54,167 nt of DNA from Deltaproteobacteria bacterium (GTDB lineage Bacteria > Desulfobacterota > Syntrophorhabdia > Syntrophorhabdales > Syntrophorhabdaceae). The position numbers and the translations under genes were made by a program. The notes under the pieces were generated by a model. The model was not told the DNA's origin and ran no database searches. It saw nothing but the letters and a program-made list of their open reading frames with translations. The first letter of the stretch is position 1; each line of letters begins with the position of its first letter. The stretch is taken from assembly GCA_029777945.1 (NCBI GenBank), contig JAKORG010000037.1:1-54167 (forward strand). The letters are read 5' to 3'. Below, piece after piece: positions 1 to 7,282 of this stretch.

Positions 1-1
1 G

Positions 2-323
2 GTCGCAATCCCTTCTAAATGAGGTCAGGTTTCCAATATAAAAAAGCAACGGAATTACAAGCAGAGGTTTACAGTCGCAATCCCTTCTAAATGAGGTCAG
101 GTTTCCAATTTATGGGTTCATGTTTATCCTCCTTTATGTGGTATAGTCGCAATCCCTTCTAAATGAGGTCAGGTTTCCAATATACAAAATCACAGGTTAT
201 ATTGACGCAAAGGTAAAGTCGCAATCCCTTCTAAATGAGGTCAGGTTTCCAATCTCTCAAGGTTACAAACAGTGGGGATTGGGTTGAGTCGCAATCCCTT
301 CTAAATGAGGTCAGGTTTCCAAT
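2..323 (-). CRISPR. CRISPR array, leader-proximal end (5 repeats, 4 full spacers)
   Basis: Five identical 36-bp repeats lie at 2-37, 74-109, 146-181, 218-253 and 288-323. They are separated by unique spacers of 36, 36, 36 and 34 bp. On the minus strand each repeat begins ATTGGAAACC and ends GGGATTGCGAC, so the last eight bases (ATTGCGAC) would form the crRNA 5' tag left by Cas6. That end, the AT-rich flank on the right and the minus-strand cas genes all indicate minus-strand transcription with the leader at 324-462. The repeats have little internal symmetry, as expected for a Cas6 that binds unstructured RNA. The array starts at the left window edge and almost certainly continues beyond it. 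Confidence 0.98.
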
Positions 324-462
324 AGCTTGCTCTATTTTCCCTTTTAAATTCAATATATTGCAAATAGGGTTGTGCAACTTTTTCATTCATGAATGAGTTA
401 TTAAAAGACCTCATCTTATATTTAATTTTCAAAGAACAATTTTTAAAAACATTAACATAAAT
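324..462 (-). promoter_or_regulatory. CRISPR leader
   Basis: This is a 139-bp, strongly AT-rich non-coding stretch between the last repeat and the small gene at 463-678. It sits where transcription and spacer acquisition should start. It holds a perfect 14-bp palindrome, TCATTCATGAATGA, at 383-396 and a shorter symmetric element GTTG-TG-CAAC at 369-378. On the minus strand it reads GTTCTTTGAAAATT near 430. The leader role follows from position and repeat polarity; the palindromes could be protein-binding sites. Confidence 0.75.
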
Positions 463-678
463 TTATAATTTTTTGAAACTAAAATCTTCATTTTCTATCT
501 CATTATCTTTAAGCGCTTCATCTTCATCTGTCCAATACTTGCACCTTTTTTCTAAACCTTCTTCTACTTCATATTCTTCACAAGAATAAAGGGGTATACA
601 TGGCATATTTTTTAATCTGCACCATCTACCACCAGATGCATATATGGATAGACCAAAAATGTCAAAGAGATCATCCAT
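463..678 (-). CDS. Small cysteine-containing protein next to cas6, unknown function
   Basis: A 71-residue acidic protein that I do not recognise. Its ATG (678-676) follows the cas6 stop codon with no gap, so it is probably co-translated with cas6, and its stop lies at the edge of the CRISPR leader. The first half has four cysteines (C20, C27, C33, C46) in motifs such as GGRWCRL and LYSCEEY. This could be a small metal site, but the spacing matches no zinc ribbon I know. The C-terminal half is rich in Glu and Asp. There is no signal peptide or membrane segment. It may be an accessory protein for crRNA maturation or adaptation, or a decayed fragment. Position and coupling support a real gene; function is open. 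Confidence 0.55.
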   Translation of the reverse strand: MDDLFDIFGLSIYASGGRWCRLKNMPCIPLYSCEEYEVEEGLEKRCKYWTDEDEALKDNEIENEDFSFKKL

Positions 679-1650
679 TTAATTCTCTAAACTTTCTATA
701 TTTAAATTCTCTATCACATATTTACCAAGACCAAAGCTTGTGCCCTTTCCGATATGAAAAATTTCTCCTGCCTTAAGATAAGGCATAAAAGGTTTTATGT
801 TTCCTTCATATACTATATCGCCAATTAGACCACCCATCTTCATTTTTGCATGCTGTCGTGTAGAGTATCTCTCCCAGTCAAACCATCTTAGGTTATTTTT
901 GTGGATTTTCACATCCTCTGCCTCTTTTATTATAATTTTGTGGTCCCATGCAGGAGGGTTTTTTTCACAATGAAAGTAATAGAGCAGGCCTATTCTTCGA
1001 AGCAGATTTCTCATTAATATGTGAAACTCAAGATAAGATGTTAGTCTTCGATTGTATAATATACGGACAGGGGTATTTATGGTAAGTTTTAATCTGTTGT
1101 GATTTTTTGATTCTTGTGGTAGAAACTCATTTTTTTCAGGTATATCAAGTATATCTGGATTGGACGGCTTTATGGCATTTTCCTTTGCTGAATATATCTC
1201 TTTATTGTTATCAATAACAGTTTTTAGTCTATATTTACCCCTTCCCCTTCCTATGCCAATCTTTCCAAGCTCATCGAATGTATAAATAAAATAAGGGATA
1301 AAATCTATTGCCCTTCCTATAAGGATGAGATTGAATGTAATCCTTTCGCCAGGTCGATAGGTAGAGGTTTTTTCTTCTGGCGGCTCTATAACAAACGGAT
1401 GGGGTATCTTTTCGTATTTATTCATGTTCATTATGCCTGCATCATCCATCGGGTGTGTCTCATAGACATAGGCATAAATGCAACCTGGCTTAAGCATGCA
1501 CCCATTGCATTCCTTATTTCTAAATGGGCAAGTTATTCTTTTAAATACATTACCAAAACCACCTCTAAGGGTAGAGCCTTTATAGGCTGGCATGATAATT
1601 GGATCTATTGCCTCTGCCTCTAAAAGAAATTTTTTATATAAAATCTTCAT
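679..1650 (-). CDS. cas6: CRISPR pre-crRNA endoribonuclease Cas6
   Basis: A RAMP-superfamily ribonuclease of about 323 residues that cuts the repeat RNA and leaves the 8-nt crRNA tag. The N-terminus reads KILYKKFLLEAEA and is followed by PAYKGSTLRGGFGNVFKR, a hallmark of this Cas6 group. A cysteine cluster (CPFRNKECNGCMLKPGC, roughly residues 40-57) is also typical of it. The C-terminal glycine-rich loop HIGKGTSFGLGKY is the RAMP signature. I start it at the ATG at 1650 because AGGA lies about 9 nt upstream; an earlier in-frame start at 1692 would add 14 residues without a ribosome-binding site. It sits between the adaptation genes and the array. Confidence 0.93.
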   Translation of the reverse strand: MKILYKKFLLEAEAIDPIIMPAYKGSTLRGGFGNVFKRITCPFRNKECNGCMLKPGCIYAYVYETHPMDDAGIMNMNKYEKIPHPFVIEPPEEKTSTYRPGERITFNLILIGRAIDFIPYFIYTFDELGKIGIGRGRGKYRLKTVIDNNKEIYSAKENAIKPSNPDILDIPEKNEFLPQESKNHNRLKLTINTPVRILYNRRLTSYLEFHILMRNLLRRIGLLYYFHCEKNPPAWDHKIIIKEAEDVKIHKNNLRWFDWERYSTRQHAKMKMGGLIGDIVYEGNIKPFMPYLKAGEIFHIGKGTSFGLGKYVIENLNIESLEN

Positions 1651-1702
1651 AAATATTTTTCCTATAATATCAATATATAAAAAAAATGACAAGCAGTTTT
1701 GT

Positions 1703-1981
1703 TCACCTCAAAAATATCATAACCCCATCAGGGACCCTGTCTCCGCAACCCAATACAAATACCTTTATATCCTGAGGCAGCGGGTATATCCTTATATCGT
1801 CTTCTGACTCGTTTATTATATCATTTAAATCTAATTTTAATTGCTTTAATTCCTGCCAGGTGAGCTGACAGTGAAAAACAGAATACTGTATGTGGACGCC
1901 CTTCTCCTTTAAATATTTGTAAACCCTTGCAAGGCGTCTCTCATCGGCTATGTCGTAGCAGACAAGGTAATTTGACTTCAT
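1703..1981 (-). CDS. cas2: CRISPR-associated endoribonuclease/adaptation protein Cas2 (copy B)
   Basis: A 92-residue Cas2 with the ferredoxin-like N-terminus SNYLVCYDIADERRLARVYK. The metal-binding Asp follows the first strand at D10, and the conserved QYSVFHC segment follows the first helix. It partners Cas1 in the spacer integrase. It lies 15 bp downstream of the degenerate cas1 (1997-2857), and a second cas2 lies upstream at 3907-4188. The two Cas2 proteins differ clearly in sequence outside the core motif, so this is not a recent duplication. No key residue is missing. Confidence 0.93.
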   Translation of the reverse strand: MKSNYLVCYDIADERRLARVYKYLKEKGVHIQYSVFHCQLTWQELKQLKLDLNDIINESEDDIRIYPLPQDIKVFVLGCGDRVPDGVMIFLR

Positions 1982-1996
1982 AAGGATAAATCCACC

Positions 1997-2857
1997 CTAT
2001 GTTATCTTAATCTTTGTCTCAGGTAGTGAGCGAATGTATCGCATGATTTCAAAAAGACCATCTAACACATTGTCAATGAGCCTCTGGGTGAGCTTTTTCT
2101 TATTTTCAAACCTCTGCACCACATTTCTTAGGCCCTCTTCGGTGAGTCTTAAGCCAGTTGAGCTATGTATGAGATAATCATTTGCCTTATCTATCTTAAA
2201 AAACTGAACTGTTTGCATATCTGCCTCAGGCTCCATAGCATAGAAAATGTCGAGGGCCATACCAAAATTATACCTTCTGTTGTATATACCTATATGGGGG
2301 TCAAGGTTTGCCAAAAGTATGCTCCTTAATATCATCTCATTTAGATAATTAGATATAATGGAGTTTACACAGCTCCATCTCTTCTCAGATACAGAGACAT
2401 ATCTTTTTATAAAGTCAGAATAATCCATTTCCCTGAAACCATTGGTTCTGAATATAGCACCTACCTTTTTTGATAGTTTTGTTACCACCTTTAACTGAAT
2501 CTTTCTTCTCTCTGATATAAGCCACTGCCTGTATTTCTCCACCCTTTCCTCATGGACGAGGATAGATTTCTGCTCTTCATAGTGAGAGTTTAGGTTGTGA
2601 TTATAAGGGATAGTGAGTGCTATTTCATTGCCCTTTTTATTCAAGAATGTAACGGGGATATTGTTATCTGTAAAAAGGGTAATGGTGCCTGCATCAAGCC
2701 TTACATTCCCCATGATTATCACATGACCTATGAGCCTTGCAGGGATGCGCCAGCCTGCCTTACCATCCTCTTTTACCCATATGGAAGGCCCATCTCTTGT
2801 AACCACAAGGCCTTTTTTCTCATTCAGATAGAGTGTCCTGTTCAATAAATGCATCAT
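1997..2857 (-). CDS. cas1: Divergent Cas1 paralogue with degenerate active site (copy B)
   Basis: A 286-residue Cas1-family protein. The beta-rich N-terminal domain is recognisable (RTLYLNEKKGLVV, then HVIIMGNVRLDAGTI and NNIPVTFLN). The C-terminal helical domain keeps LDPHIG and ALDIFY. In canonical Cas1 the metal ligands are Glu, the His of G-F-x-H, and an Asp/Glu pair. Here the His position is N193 (GIYN); D203 is present, but the residue three positions later is Tyr rather than an acid. E174 may be the first Glu, though its spacing to LDP is one residue longer than in the neighbouring Cas1. The start overlaps the end of cas1 copy A by 38 bp and has AGGGA upstream. It may be a structural, inactive partner in a mixed integrase, or a decaying copy. 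Confidence 0.85.
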   Translation of the reverse strand: MMHLLNRTLYLNEKKGLVVTRDGPSIWVKEDGKAGWRIPARLIGHVIIMGNVRLDAGTITLFTDNNIPVTFLNKKGNEIALTIPYNHNLNSHYEEQKSILVHEERVEKYRQWLISERRKIQLKVVTKLSKKVGAIFRTNGFREMDYSDFIKRYVSVSEKRWSCVNSIISNYLNEMILRSILLANLDPHIGIYNRRYNFGMALDIFYAMEPEADMQTVQFFKIDKANDYLIHSSTGLRLTEEGLRNVVQRFENKKKLTQRLIDNVLDGLFEIMRYIRSLPETKIKIT

Positions 2858-3854
2858 ACTCGTTCCCTAATATCGTTTTTGCAAGGGCCCTTACCTCATG
2901 GACAAATAATGGCCTTTTTGTTTTTGCCCACCCTTCATATAATGGATAAAACCTCTCTCTGCCTGTCTTTTTCAGGTAACATCCTGGTCTTTCTCTGTCC
3001 TTTGAAAAGTCTCTTACAGTGAAATGACGCTCTCTAAATATACCCCAAACGAATCTATCCACATCCTGCCTGAATAGCTCTACCATGTCACAGGCAAGGG
3101 ATTCCCTGCCATATTCAAACTGGTGATAAAACCCTATTGTTGGGTCAAGCCCGATTGTTTCTATTTCACGAACCATTTCATAATGCAAAAGTGTATAGCA
3201 CAACGAGAGCATGGCATTTACAGGGTCTTCAGGTGGCCTTCTGTTTCTGTTTTTAAAGTTCAAGGATTCCGGGAAGAGTGCAGTATAACCAGTAAAGTAA
3301 GCCGAGGCAGCGCTACCCTCATAACCCCTTAATGTCTCCATTAGAGTTTCAGGCTCTTTATTTAAATTCCCTATTAAACCATTCTTTATTCCTAACAGCT
3401 TCTCATTTATTTTGTCTATGGTTTGAATGGAAGATGTTAAAGGAAAACGCAAATCTGGACGATGGGCAAGCCCTTCATTTAAGAAATCAAGCTGGTTCTT
3501 TATCTTTTTCATTATAAGGTCTAAGGAAAATTCAAGGGGAAAGGATTGTCCAATCGGTCCATTTGATAAGGATTTTTCATACTGTTTTATCCTCAAAAGC
3601 CCATTGTTGTGGAGTCTGCCGTGCAGCATCCCACGAAACCTCATCCTTCTGCCGGATAAAAATACGACCGAAATATTCTTATCAGCAAGCCTGTTTAATA
3701 CAGATGCTTCTAAGGTTACATTTCCGACAATTATCACCCTTTTGAGTGGGGCTATCGGCACCATGCCCTCTCTTTTGTCTTGAGTGTAAAAGGCAAGGGC
3801 ATTATTATCAAGCCTTACACAAATATCTTTGCGGTCAATATAAAGTGTTCCCAT
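2820..3854 (-). CDS. cas1: CRISPR spacer integrase Cas1 (copy A, canonical)
   Basis: A 344-residue Cas1, the catalytic subunit that integrates spacers at the leader end. The C-terminal domain shows the full active site: E226 in LLHYEM, H244 in GLDPTIGFYH, and D256 and E259 in SLACDMVELFR. The RGYEGSAASAYF motif before it is also typical. The N-terminal domain carries KRVIIVGNVTLEA and ISVVFLSGRRMRFRG. It follows cas2 copy A by 52 bp and overlaps cas1 copy B by 38 bp, so the four adaptation genes look co-expressed. The 52-bp gap holds a degenerate word-like repeat (AGTAAATAGTAG). Confidence 0.96.
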   Translation of the reverse strand: MGTLYIDRKDICVRLDNNALAFYTQDKREGMVPIAPLKRVIIVGNVTLEASVLNRLADKNISVVFLSGRRMRFRGMLHGRLHNNGLLRIKQYEKSLSNGPIGQSFPLEFSLDLIMKKIKNQLDFLNEGLAHRPDLRFPLTSSIQTIDKINEKLLGIKNGLIGNLNKEPETLMETLRGYEGSAASAYFTGYTALFPESLNFKNRNRRPPEDPVNAMLSLCYTLLHYEMVREIETIGLDPTIGFYHQFEYGRESLACDMVELFRQDVDRFVWGIFRERHFTVRDFSKDRERPGCYLKKTGRERFYPLYEGWAKTKRPLFVHEVRALAKTILGNEYDAFIEQDTLSE

Positions 3855-3906
3855 AATAACACCTGTTAATAGTAAATAGTAGATGGTGAATGGATACTGT
3901 CCATTT

Positions 3907-4188
3907 TCATCCTATATAAAAATATGCAGGGTCATGGGGTTGAACAGCTATGCCAAGTGTGTGCGTCCTGCTTCGACCATCCATTGTGAATATGTGGATA
4001 CGGTCAAACTCTTCATTTATAATCTCCATTAAGGCCTCTTTTATATAGCCTAATTCCCCTTCGGTTAAAAAGCACTCGTATACAGATTTCTGGCCGCCTG
4101 TTGAATAACCTTTTAAGAAATCGTGCACTTTAGCAAGTCTTCTCTCATTAGATATGTCATAGGCTATAAGGTATAAGGTTCTGCTCAT
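3907..4188 (-). CDS. cas2: CRISPR-associated Cas2 (copy A)
   Basis: A 93-residue Cas2 with LYLIAYDISNERRLAKVHDFL at the N-terminus, carrying D10, and GGQKSVYEC after the first helix, both Cas2 signatures. It is the first gene of the adaptation group on the minus strand and lies just upstream of the canonical cas1, its natural partner. AGAAGGTGATTT gives a plausible ribosome-binding site before the ATG at 4188. The 75 bp upstream, to the end of the lipoprotein gene, show no clear terminator, so it may be transcribed from the lipoprotein promoter or from one I cannot place. Confidence 0.95.
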   Translation of the reverse strand: MSRTLYLIAYDISNERRLAKVHDFLKGYSTGGQKSVYECFLTEGELGYIKEALMEIINEEFDRIHIFTMDGRSRTHTLGIAVQPHDPAYFYIG

Positions 4189-4263
4189 AAATCACCTTCT
4201 ATAAAGAAAGCTGATAAGAAGAATCAGAATTAATATTTCCATCGTTCACCACTATTATGGTTT

Positions 4264-4647
4264 TTAGTTTTGAGGCAATACAGCTTTCTGCTGCGTCACC
4301 CTACATTTCATAATCATATGAGCCGGATTGGGCTGCAGGCTATATACAGCTCCTGTTCCATAATCGATAAGCCCACCGAGAATAATACCTGCTGCGGCGA
4401 TGGTTGGAAACACACTCAATGTCTCTGTATCGCATCCTTCCTTTTCAAATCTGAGATTAATGCTCTGATTGCGTTTAAGTGTAATCTGGCAAGGTGTGTA
4501 ACAGGTTTGACCATCAGATAATTTAACAAGCACACCATCGGGTTCAGATGTTATGCTCAACTGCTCTTCTGTGCCGCGAATCATGGTTGCACACCCGGTA
4601 GACAATAGAATTGATGCGATGATGAATAAACCTATGCATTTTTTCAT
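4264..4647 (-). CDS. Small lipoprotein with a PEGA-like segment
   Basis: A 127-residue predicted lipoprotein. The N-terminus is KKCIGLFIIASILL followed by the lipobox STGC, with Cys19 as the likely lipidation site. The mature part contains SITSEPDGVLVKLSDG...TPCQITLKR...EGCDTETL, which resembles a PEGA carbohydrate- or surface-associated fold. A hydrophobic stretch, TIAAAGIILGGLIDYGTGAVY, follows. AGGAGG lies at a good distance from the ATG at 4647. It interrupts the CRISPR locus between csx3 and cas2 and has a hairpin repeat 73-95 bp upstream of its start. I see no family link to CRISPR; it may be a passenger gene. Confidence 0.75.
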   Translation of the reverse strand: MKKCIGLFIIASILLSTGCATMIRGTEEQLSITSEPDGVLVKLSDGQTCYTPCQITLKRNQSINLRFEKEGCDTETLSVFPTIAAAGIILGGLIDYGTGAVYSLQPNPAHMIMKCRVTQQKAVLPQN

Positions 4648-4716
4648 GCTGACCTCCTTTTTTTAGTTTAATTTTCATAAACTAATTTTAATTCGTGGAG
4701 GTTGATTTATTCATCA

Positions 4717-4745
4717 AAAGAAACATTTCTGAAACGTTTCTGTTT
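4717..4745. repeat. Hairpin-forming tandem palindrome, copy 1
   Basis: Two tandem palindromes, GAAACATTTC and GAAACGTTTC, spaced by CT. A 23-nt segment of the minus strand can fold into a ten-pair stem (one G-U pair) with loop CAG, followed by TTTTGATG. It starts about 8 bp after the csx3 stop. An almost identical copy with the A and G swapped is at 15400-15428. It could be an AT-rich intrinsic terminator, an operator, or a dispersed repeat. Confidence 0.6.
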
Positions 4746-4752
4746 AGTAATT

Positions 4753-4992
4753 TTAATCAGGGCTATGGTCGAAAATTACAACATCCCCTGTAACAGGGGA
4801 GCGGTATATGAGCCTGCGAGCCTTGCCGTGGAGCGCATGGGCAATTTTGAGATATAGCCACACCGGTCCTGCACCGGTCAAAACCACATCATTTCCCTCT
4901 CCAGCAAGGGTTAGGGCTTTAGCAACATATGTATCAATCTCTTTTATCTTTGCAGTTGTGCTAAATAGTTCTGAAATATCGATAATCTTCAT
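4753..4992 (-). CDS. csx3: Csx3/Crn3-like cyclic oligoadenylate phosphodiesterase
   Basis: A 79-residue protein resembling Csx3, a ring nuclease-like enzyme that degrades cyclic tetra-adenylate in type III systems. The recognisable core is VVLTGAGPVWLYLKIAHALH (residues 36-55), then a strand and GDVVIFDHSPD at the C-terminus. Csx3 proteins share the G-x-GP-[IV]-WLY-x3-[AL]-H segment and a late His. Candidate functional residues are H52, H55, D75 and H76. It is shorter than most Csx3 proteins. The start codon overlaps the csx2 stop by one base (TAATG), so translation is coupled to the effector whose signal it would remove. The family call rests on the motif only. Confidence 0.72.
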   Translation of the reverse strand: MKIIDISELFSTTAKIKEIDTYVAKALTLAGEGNDVVLTGAGPVWLYLKIAHALHGKARRLIYRSPVTGDVVIFDHSPD

Positions 4993-6140
4993 TACATACC
5001 CTTTCCTAAAACATTTTCTGCTTCTTGAATTACATCTTTTACCCTTTTTTCAATTCTATGGGGCGTTGTTTCATGACCTTTTATCTTCATGAATGCGTGG
5101 CCTACATCATTTCTTAACTCTCTTACCTTATTCCATAATTTAAAGATGGGATCATTCGACTTTGTGCAGCTTTCATTTAGCCTCATTGCAATTCCTTCAC
5201 GTTTATCAATATCGTATATGTCAATGTCATCTTTTTCGCATAAAAAAGTAATGATTGACTCCCTGAGCACAAGAAGTGATTGGGTTAAACGATTGTTTTC
5301 AGCATACCATCGGGCAACGGAAAGGTGAGATTTCCATAGAGTTTCTTTTTCAAATTGGCCTGTAAAATCCCTTAACCTTTGAAGTAATAATCCTAAAGGC
5401 TTTACAAATTTATTAGATTCGTCCTCCATTTCCTTTTTTTCAATTATACCTGATAACTCCCTGGCTTCAGGAGCAAGAAGGGGTGTGTAAGTAAGATGAA
5501 GTATCTTTGAAATCTTGTCTAATTTTTTGTAAAAACCACCTAAAACTTTGGGTGTTTTCGATAAACCCTCTTTGAATGCTTTATTATAAACACTGCCAAC
5601 CTTTGACGCCAAAGCATCTGTCTCGCCGTATTTTATAAAGGCATTAACTACATCAATCCAATCGAGCATATCGATAAAGGGAGACATATCCACAATAGGT
5701 GTCTTTTCTTGACCTTGTTCATAACTTCCATAAAACAAATAAGATAGAGTTGCAGTGGGCTCTATATACTGGAATAAACGAACAAAGATGGTAACGAATA
5801 AAGGTAATACCCTGAATCCATGAGTAAAATCGAATATTACCTGAGAATTTTTTATATCGATTTTATCCTTTATTATGTCGAATATCTCCCAGAACTCTTT
5901 TTCATCCCTGCCGTAAGGGATATAGACAGGTGTATATGACAAATTTTCAAGCAAATTCCAGCTTGATTCTTTTGTGCCTATTACGTATGTCCTATCAATG
6001 GGAGTAAAATGTTTATAGATTGCCATGAAGGCAAGTTTTTCAAGGTATTCAGTATTGTCTATCACATATGTTGTTTCTCCGTAGTTTGCCCTGCCCAGAA
6101 ATGCTATTAATACTTTTTGTTTTTTATTCAGTTTATCCAT
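4992..6140 (-). CDS. csx2: CARF-HEPN ribonuclease, Csx2/TM1812 family (Csx1-like)
   Basis: A 382-residue type III ancillary effector. The N-terminal CARF domain opens with KVLIAFLGRANYGETTYVID and later has VIFDFTHGFRVLPL, both signatures of the TM1812 group of Csx1-like proteins. The C-terminal HEPN domain carries RELRNDVGHAF with the R-x4-H pair R343 and H348, the catalytic motif of these ribonucleases. By family knowledge, cyclic oligoadenylate made by Cas10 binds the CARF dimer and switches on non-specific RNA cleavage. It overlaps card1 by 13 bp upstream and csx3 by 1 bp downstream, so effector and off-switch should be made together. Confidence 0.93.
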   Translation of the reverse strand: MDKLNKKQKVLIAFLGRANYGETTYVIDNTEYLEKLAFMAIYKHFTPIDRTYVIGTKESSWNLLENLSYTPVYIPYGRDEKEFWEIFDIIKDKIDIKNSQVIFDFTHGFRVLPLFVTIFVRLFQYIEPTATLSYLFYGSYEQGQEKTPIVDMSPFIDMLDWIDVVNAFIKYGETDALASKVGSVYNKAFKEGLSKTPKVLGGFYKKLDKISKILHLTYTPLLAPEARELSGIIEKKEMEDESNKFVKPLGLLLQRLRDFTGQFEKETLWKSHLSVARWYAENNRLTQSLLVLRESIITFLCEKDDIDIYDIDKREGIAMRLNESCTKSNDPIFKLWNKVRELRNDVGHAFMKIKGHETTPHRIEKRVKDVIQEAENVLGKGM

Positions 6141-7261
6141 TTAGCTATCCTGCTTTTAAGATTTTTTAGGTCTGAGCTATCGCAGAATGCCAGCCTATTC
6201 GCAGAAAGACGCATTTTCTGAGCATCTGTTAGCTTCTGGTATGAAACAAGCATCCCTTTTCCATATATGCCTCCTGCAGCATCACGAAGATTTTCTAATT
6301 TGTATATAGGTTCGTTGTTAAAAATTCCTCTATCTGCTCCTTCGAAACGCTTTGTTTTGCATTCTATAAGAAATAATCGATTATTATATGTGAATACCAC
6401 ATCGTATTCGTTCATTGGTAATCTTGAACTGATATTGTCTAATTTGACTTCTACACCCATACGCACATCTGTAACAGGAAGGGTGCCTACAGTATAAAAT
6501 ACATATTCCTCCAGCCATCCTCCAGAGGCAAATTCCACATTTTTAAGGTCTGGGAAACTGATTAGCCCATTATTATATTTTAGTATTTTGTGACTTTCAA
6601 AAATATCAATAAGCTGTCTGAAACTTTGTTTTTCATAATCTCTCTGTTCTATCTTTTTCTCATAATGAAATGTTTTTTCTTTTCTTAACGTTGCAACATA
6701 ACTATTAAAGATTTTAATTGCATCCTGATAGGTTTCACAGATTTTTACGAGCTCTTTTATTAAAGGAAGGTGTTCTTTGAGCTCAGTATCTGTTACTGTT
6801 CGTTCCTGTAATATAATCTGTCCATATGCATTCAAATATGTTGGCACTTTCAATACACCTTTAAAATTTATTTGTTGCTGTTTGGGCGATAGTGTTTGAA
6901 TCCATTTATCCTGTGTATCAACATAGATGATTTTTTTTCCAAATTCTCTGAAGACCTCAAAGGCAGCAAAGGCCATAATCTTTGTGCCGCCTGTGGCGTT
7001 TAAGATTATTTCGCTATCTCTATTTTCGGTAAGGATTTTCATGCAGGTATCCCGTGCAGCATCGAGGTCGTATGGCGCAACTGGCACACGTTCAACCTTT
7101 ATACCCCAGCCCTTTATTACCTTTTCGAGCCTGTCAGCCTGAATCTTCATATCAGGGCTTACAAGGAGTATCACTCTATCAGGCCGGAGTTCCTCCATGC
7201 GCAGAGGGATTAGATTCGGTATAGGTTGGGCAGAGACAAGACAGACATGGATACGGGTCAT
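6128..7261 (-). CDS. card1: Card1/Can2-type CARF nuclease (DUF1887)
   Basis: A 377-residue protein with an N-terminal CARF domain and a C-terminal PD-(D/E)xK nuclease. The CARF loop is ILNATGGTKIMAFAA (residues 86-100). The nuclease residues are E251/E252 in GGWLEEYVF, D287 in NEYDVVF and E300-C-K302 in LFLIECKTK. This layout matches Card1/Can2 enzymes, which nick or degrade nucleic acid when cyclic tetra-adenylate binds. All catalytic positions are intact. It starts 21 bp after csm5 and overlaps csx2 by 13 bp, so it belongs to the csm transcript. DNA versus RNA preference cannot be read from sequence. Confidence 0.94.
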   Translation of the reverse strand: MTRIHVCLVSAQPIPNLIPLRMEELRPDRVILLVSPDMKIQADRLEKVIKGWGIKVERVPVAPYDLDAARDTCMKILTENRDSEIILNATGGTKIMAFAAFEVFREFGKKIIYVDTQDKWIQTLSPKQQQINFKGVLKVPTYLNAYGQIILQERTVTDTELKEHLPLIKELVKICETYQDAIKIFNSYVATLRKEKTFHYEKKIEQRDYEKQSFRQLIDIFESHKILKYNNGLISFPDLKNVEFASGGWLEEYVFYTVGTLPVTDVRMGVEVKLDNISSRLPMNEYDVVFTYNNRLFLIECKTKRFEGADRGIFNNEPIYKLENLRDAAGGIYGKGMLVSYQKLTDAQKMRLSANRLAFCDSSDLKNLKSRIAKWIN

Positions 7262-7282
7262 TATTTCATACCCAAAAATAGT

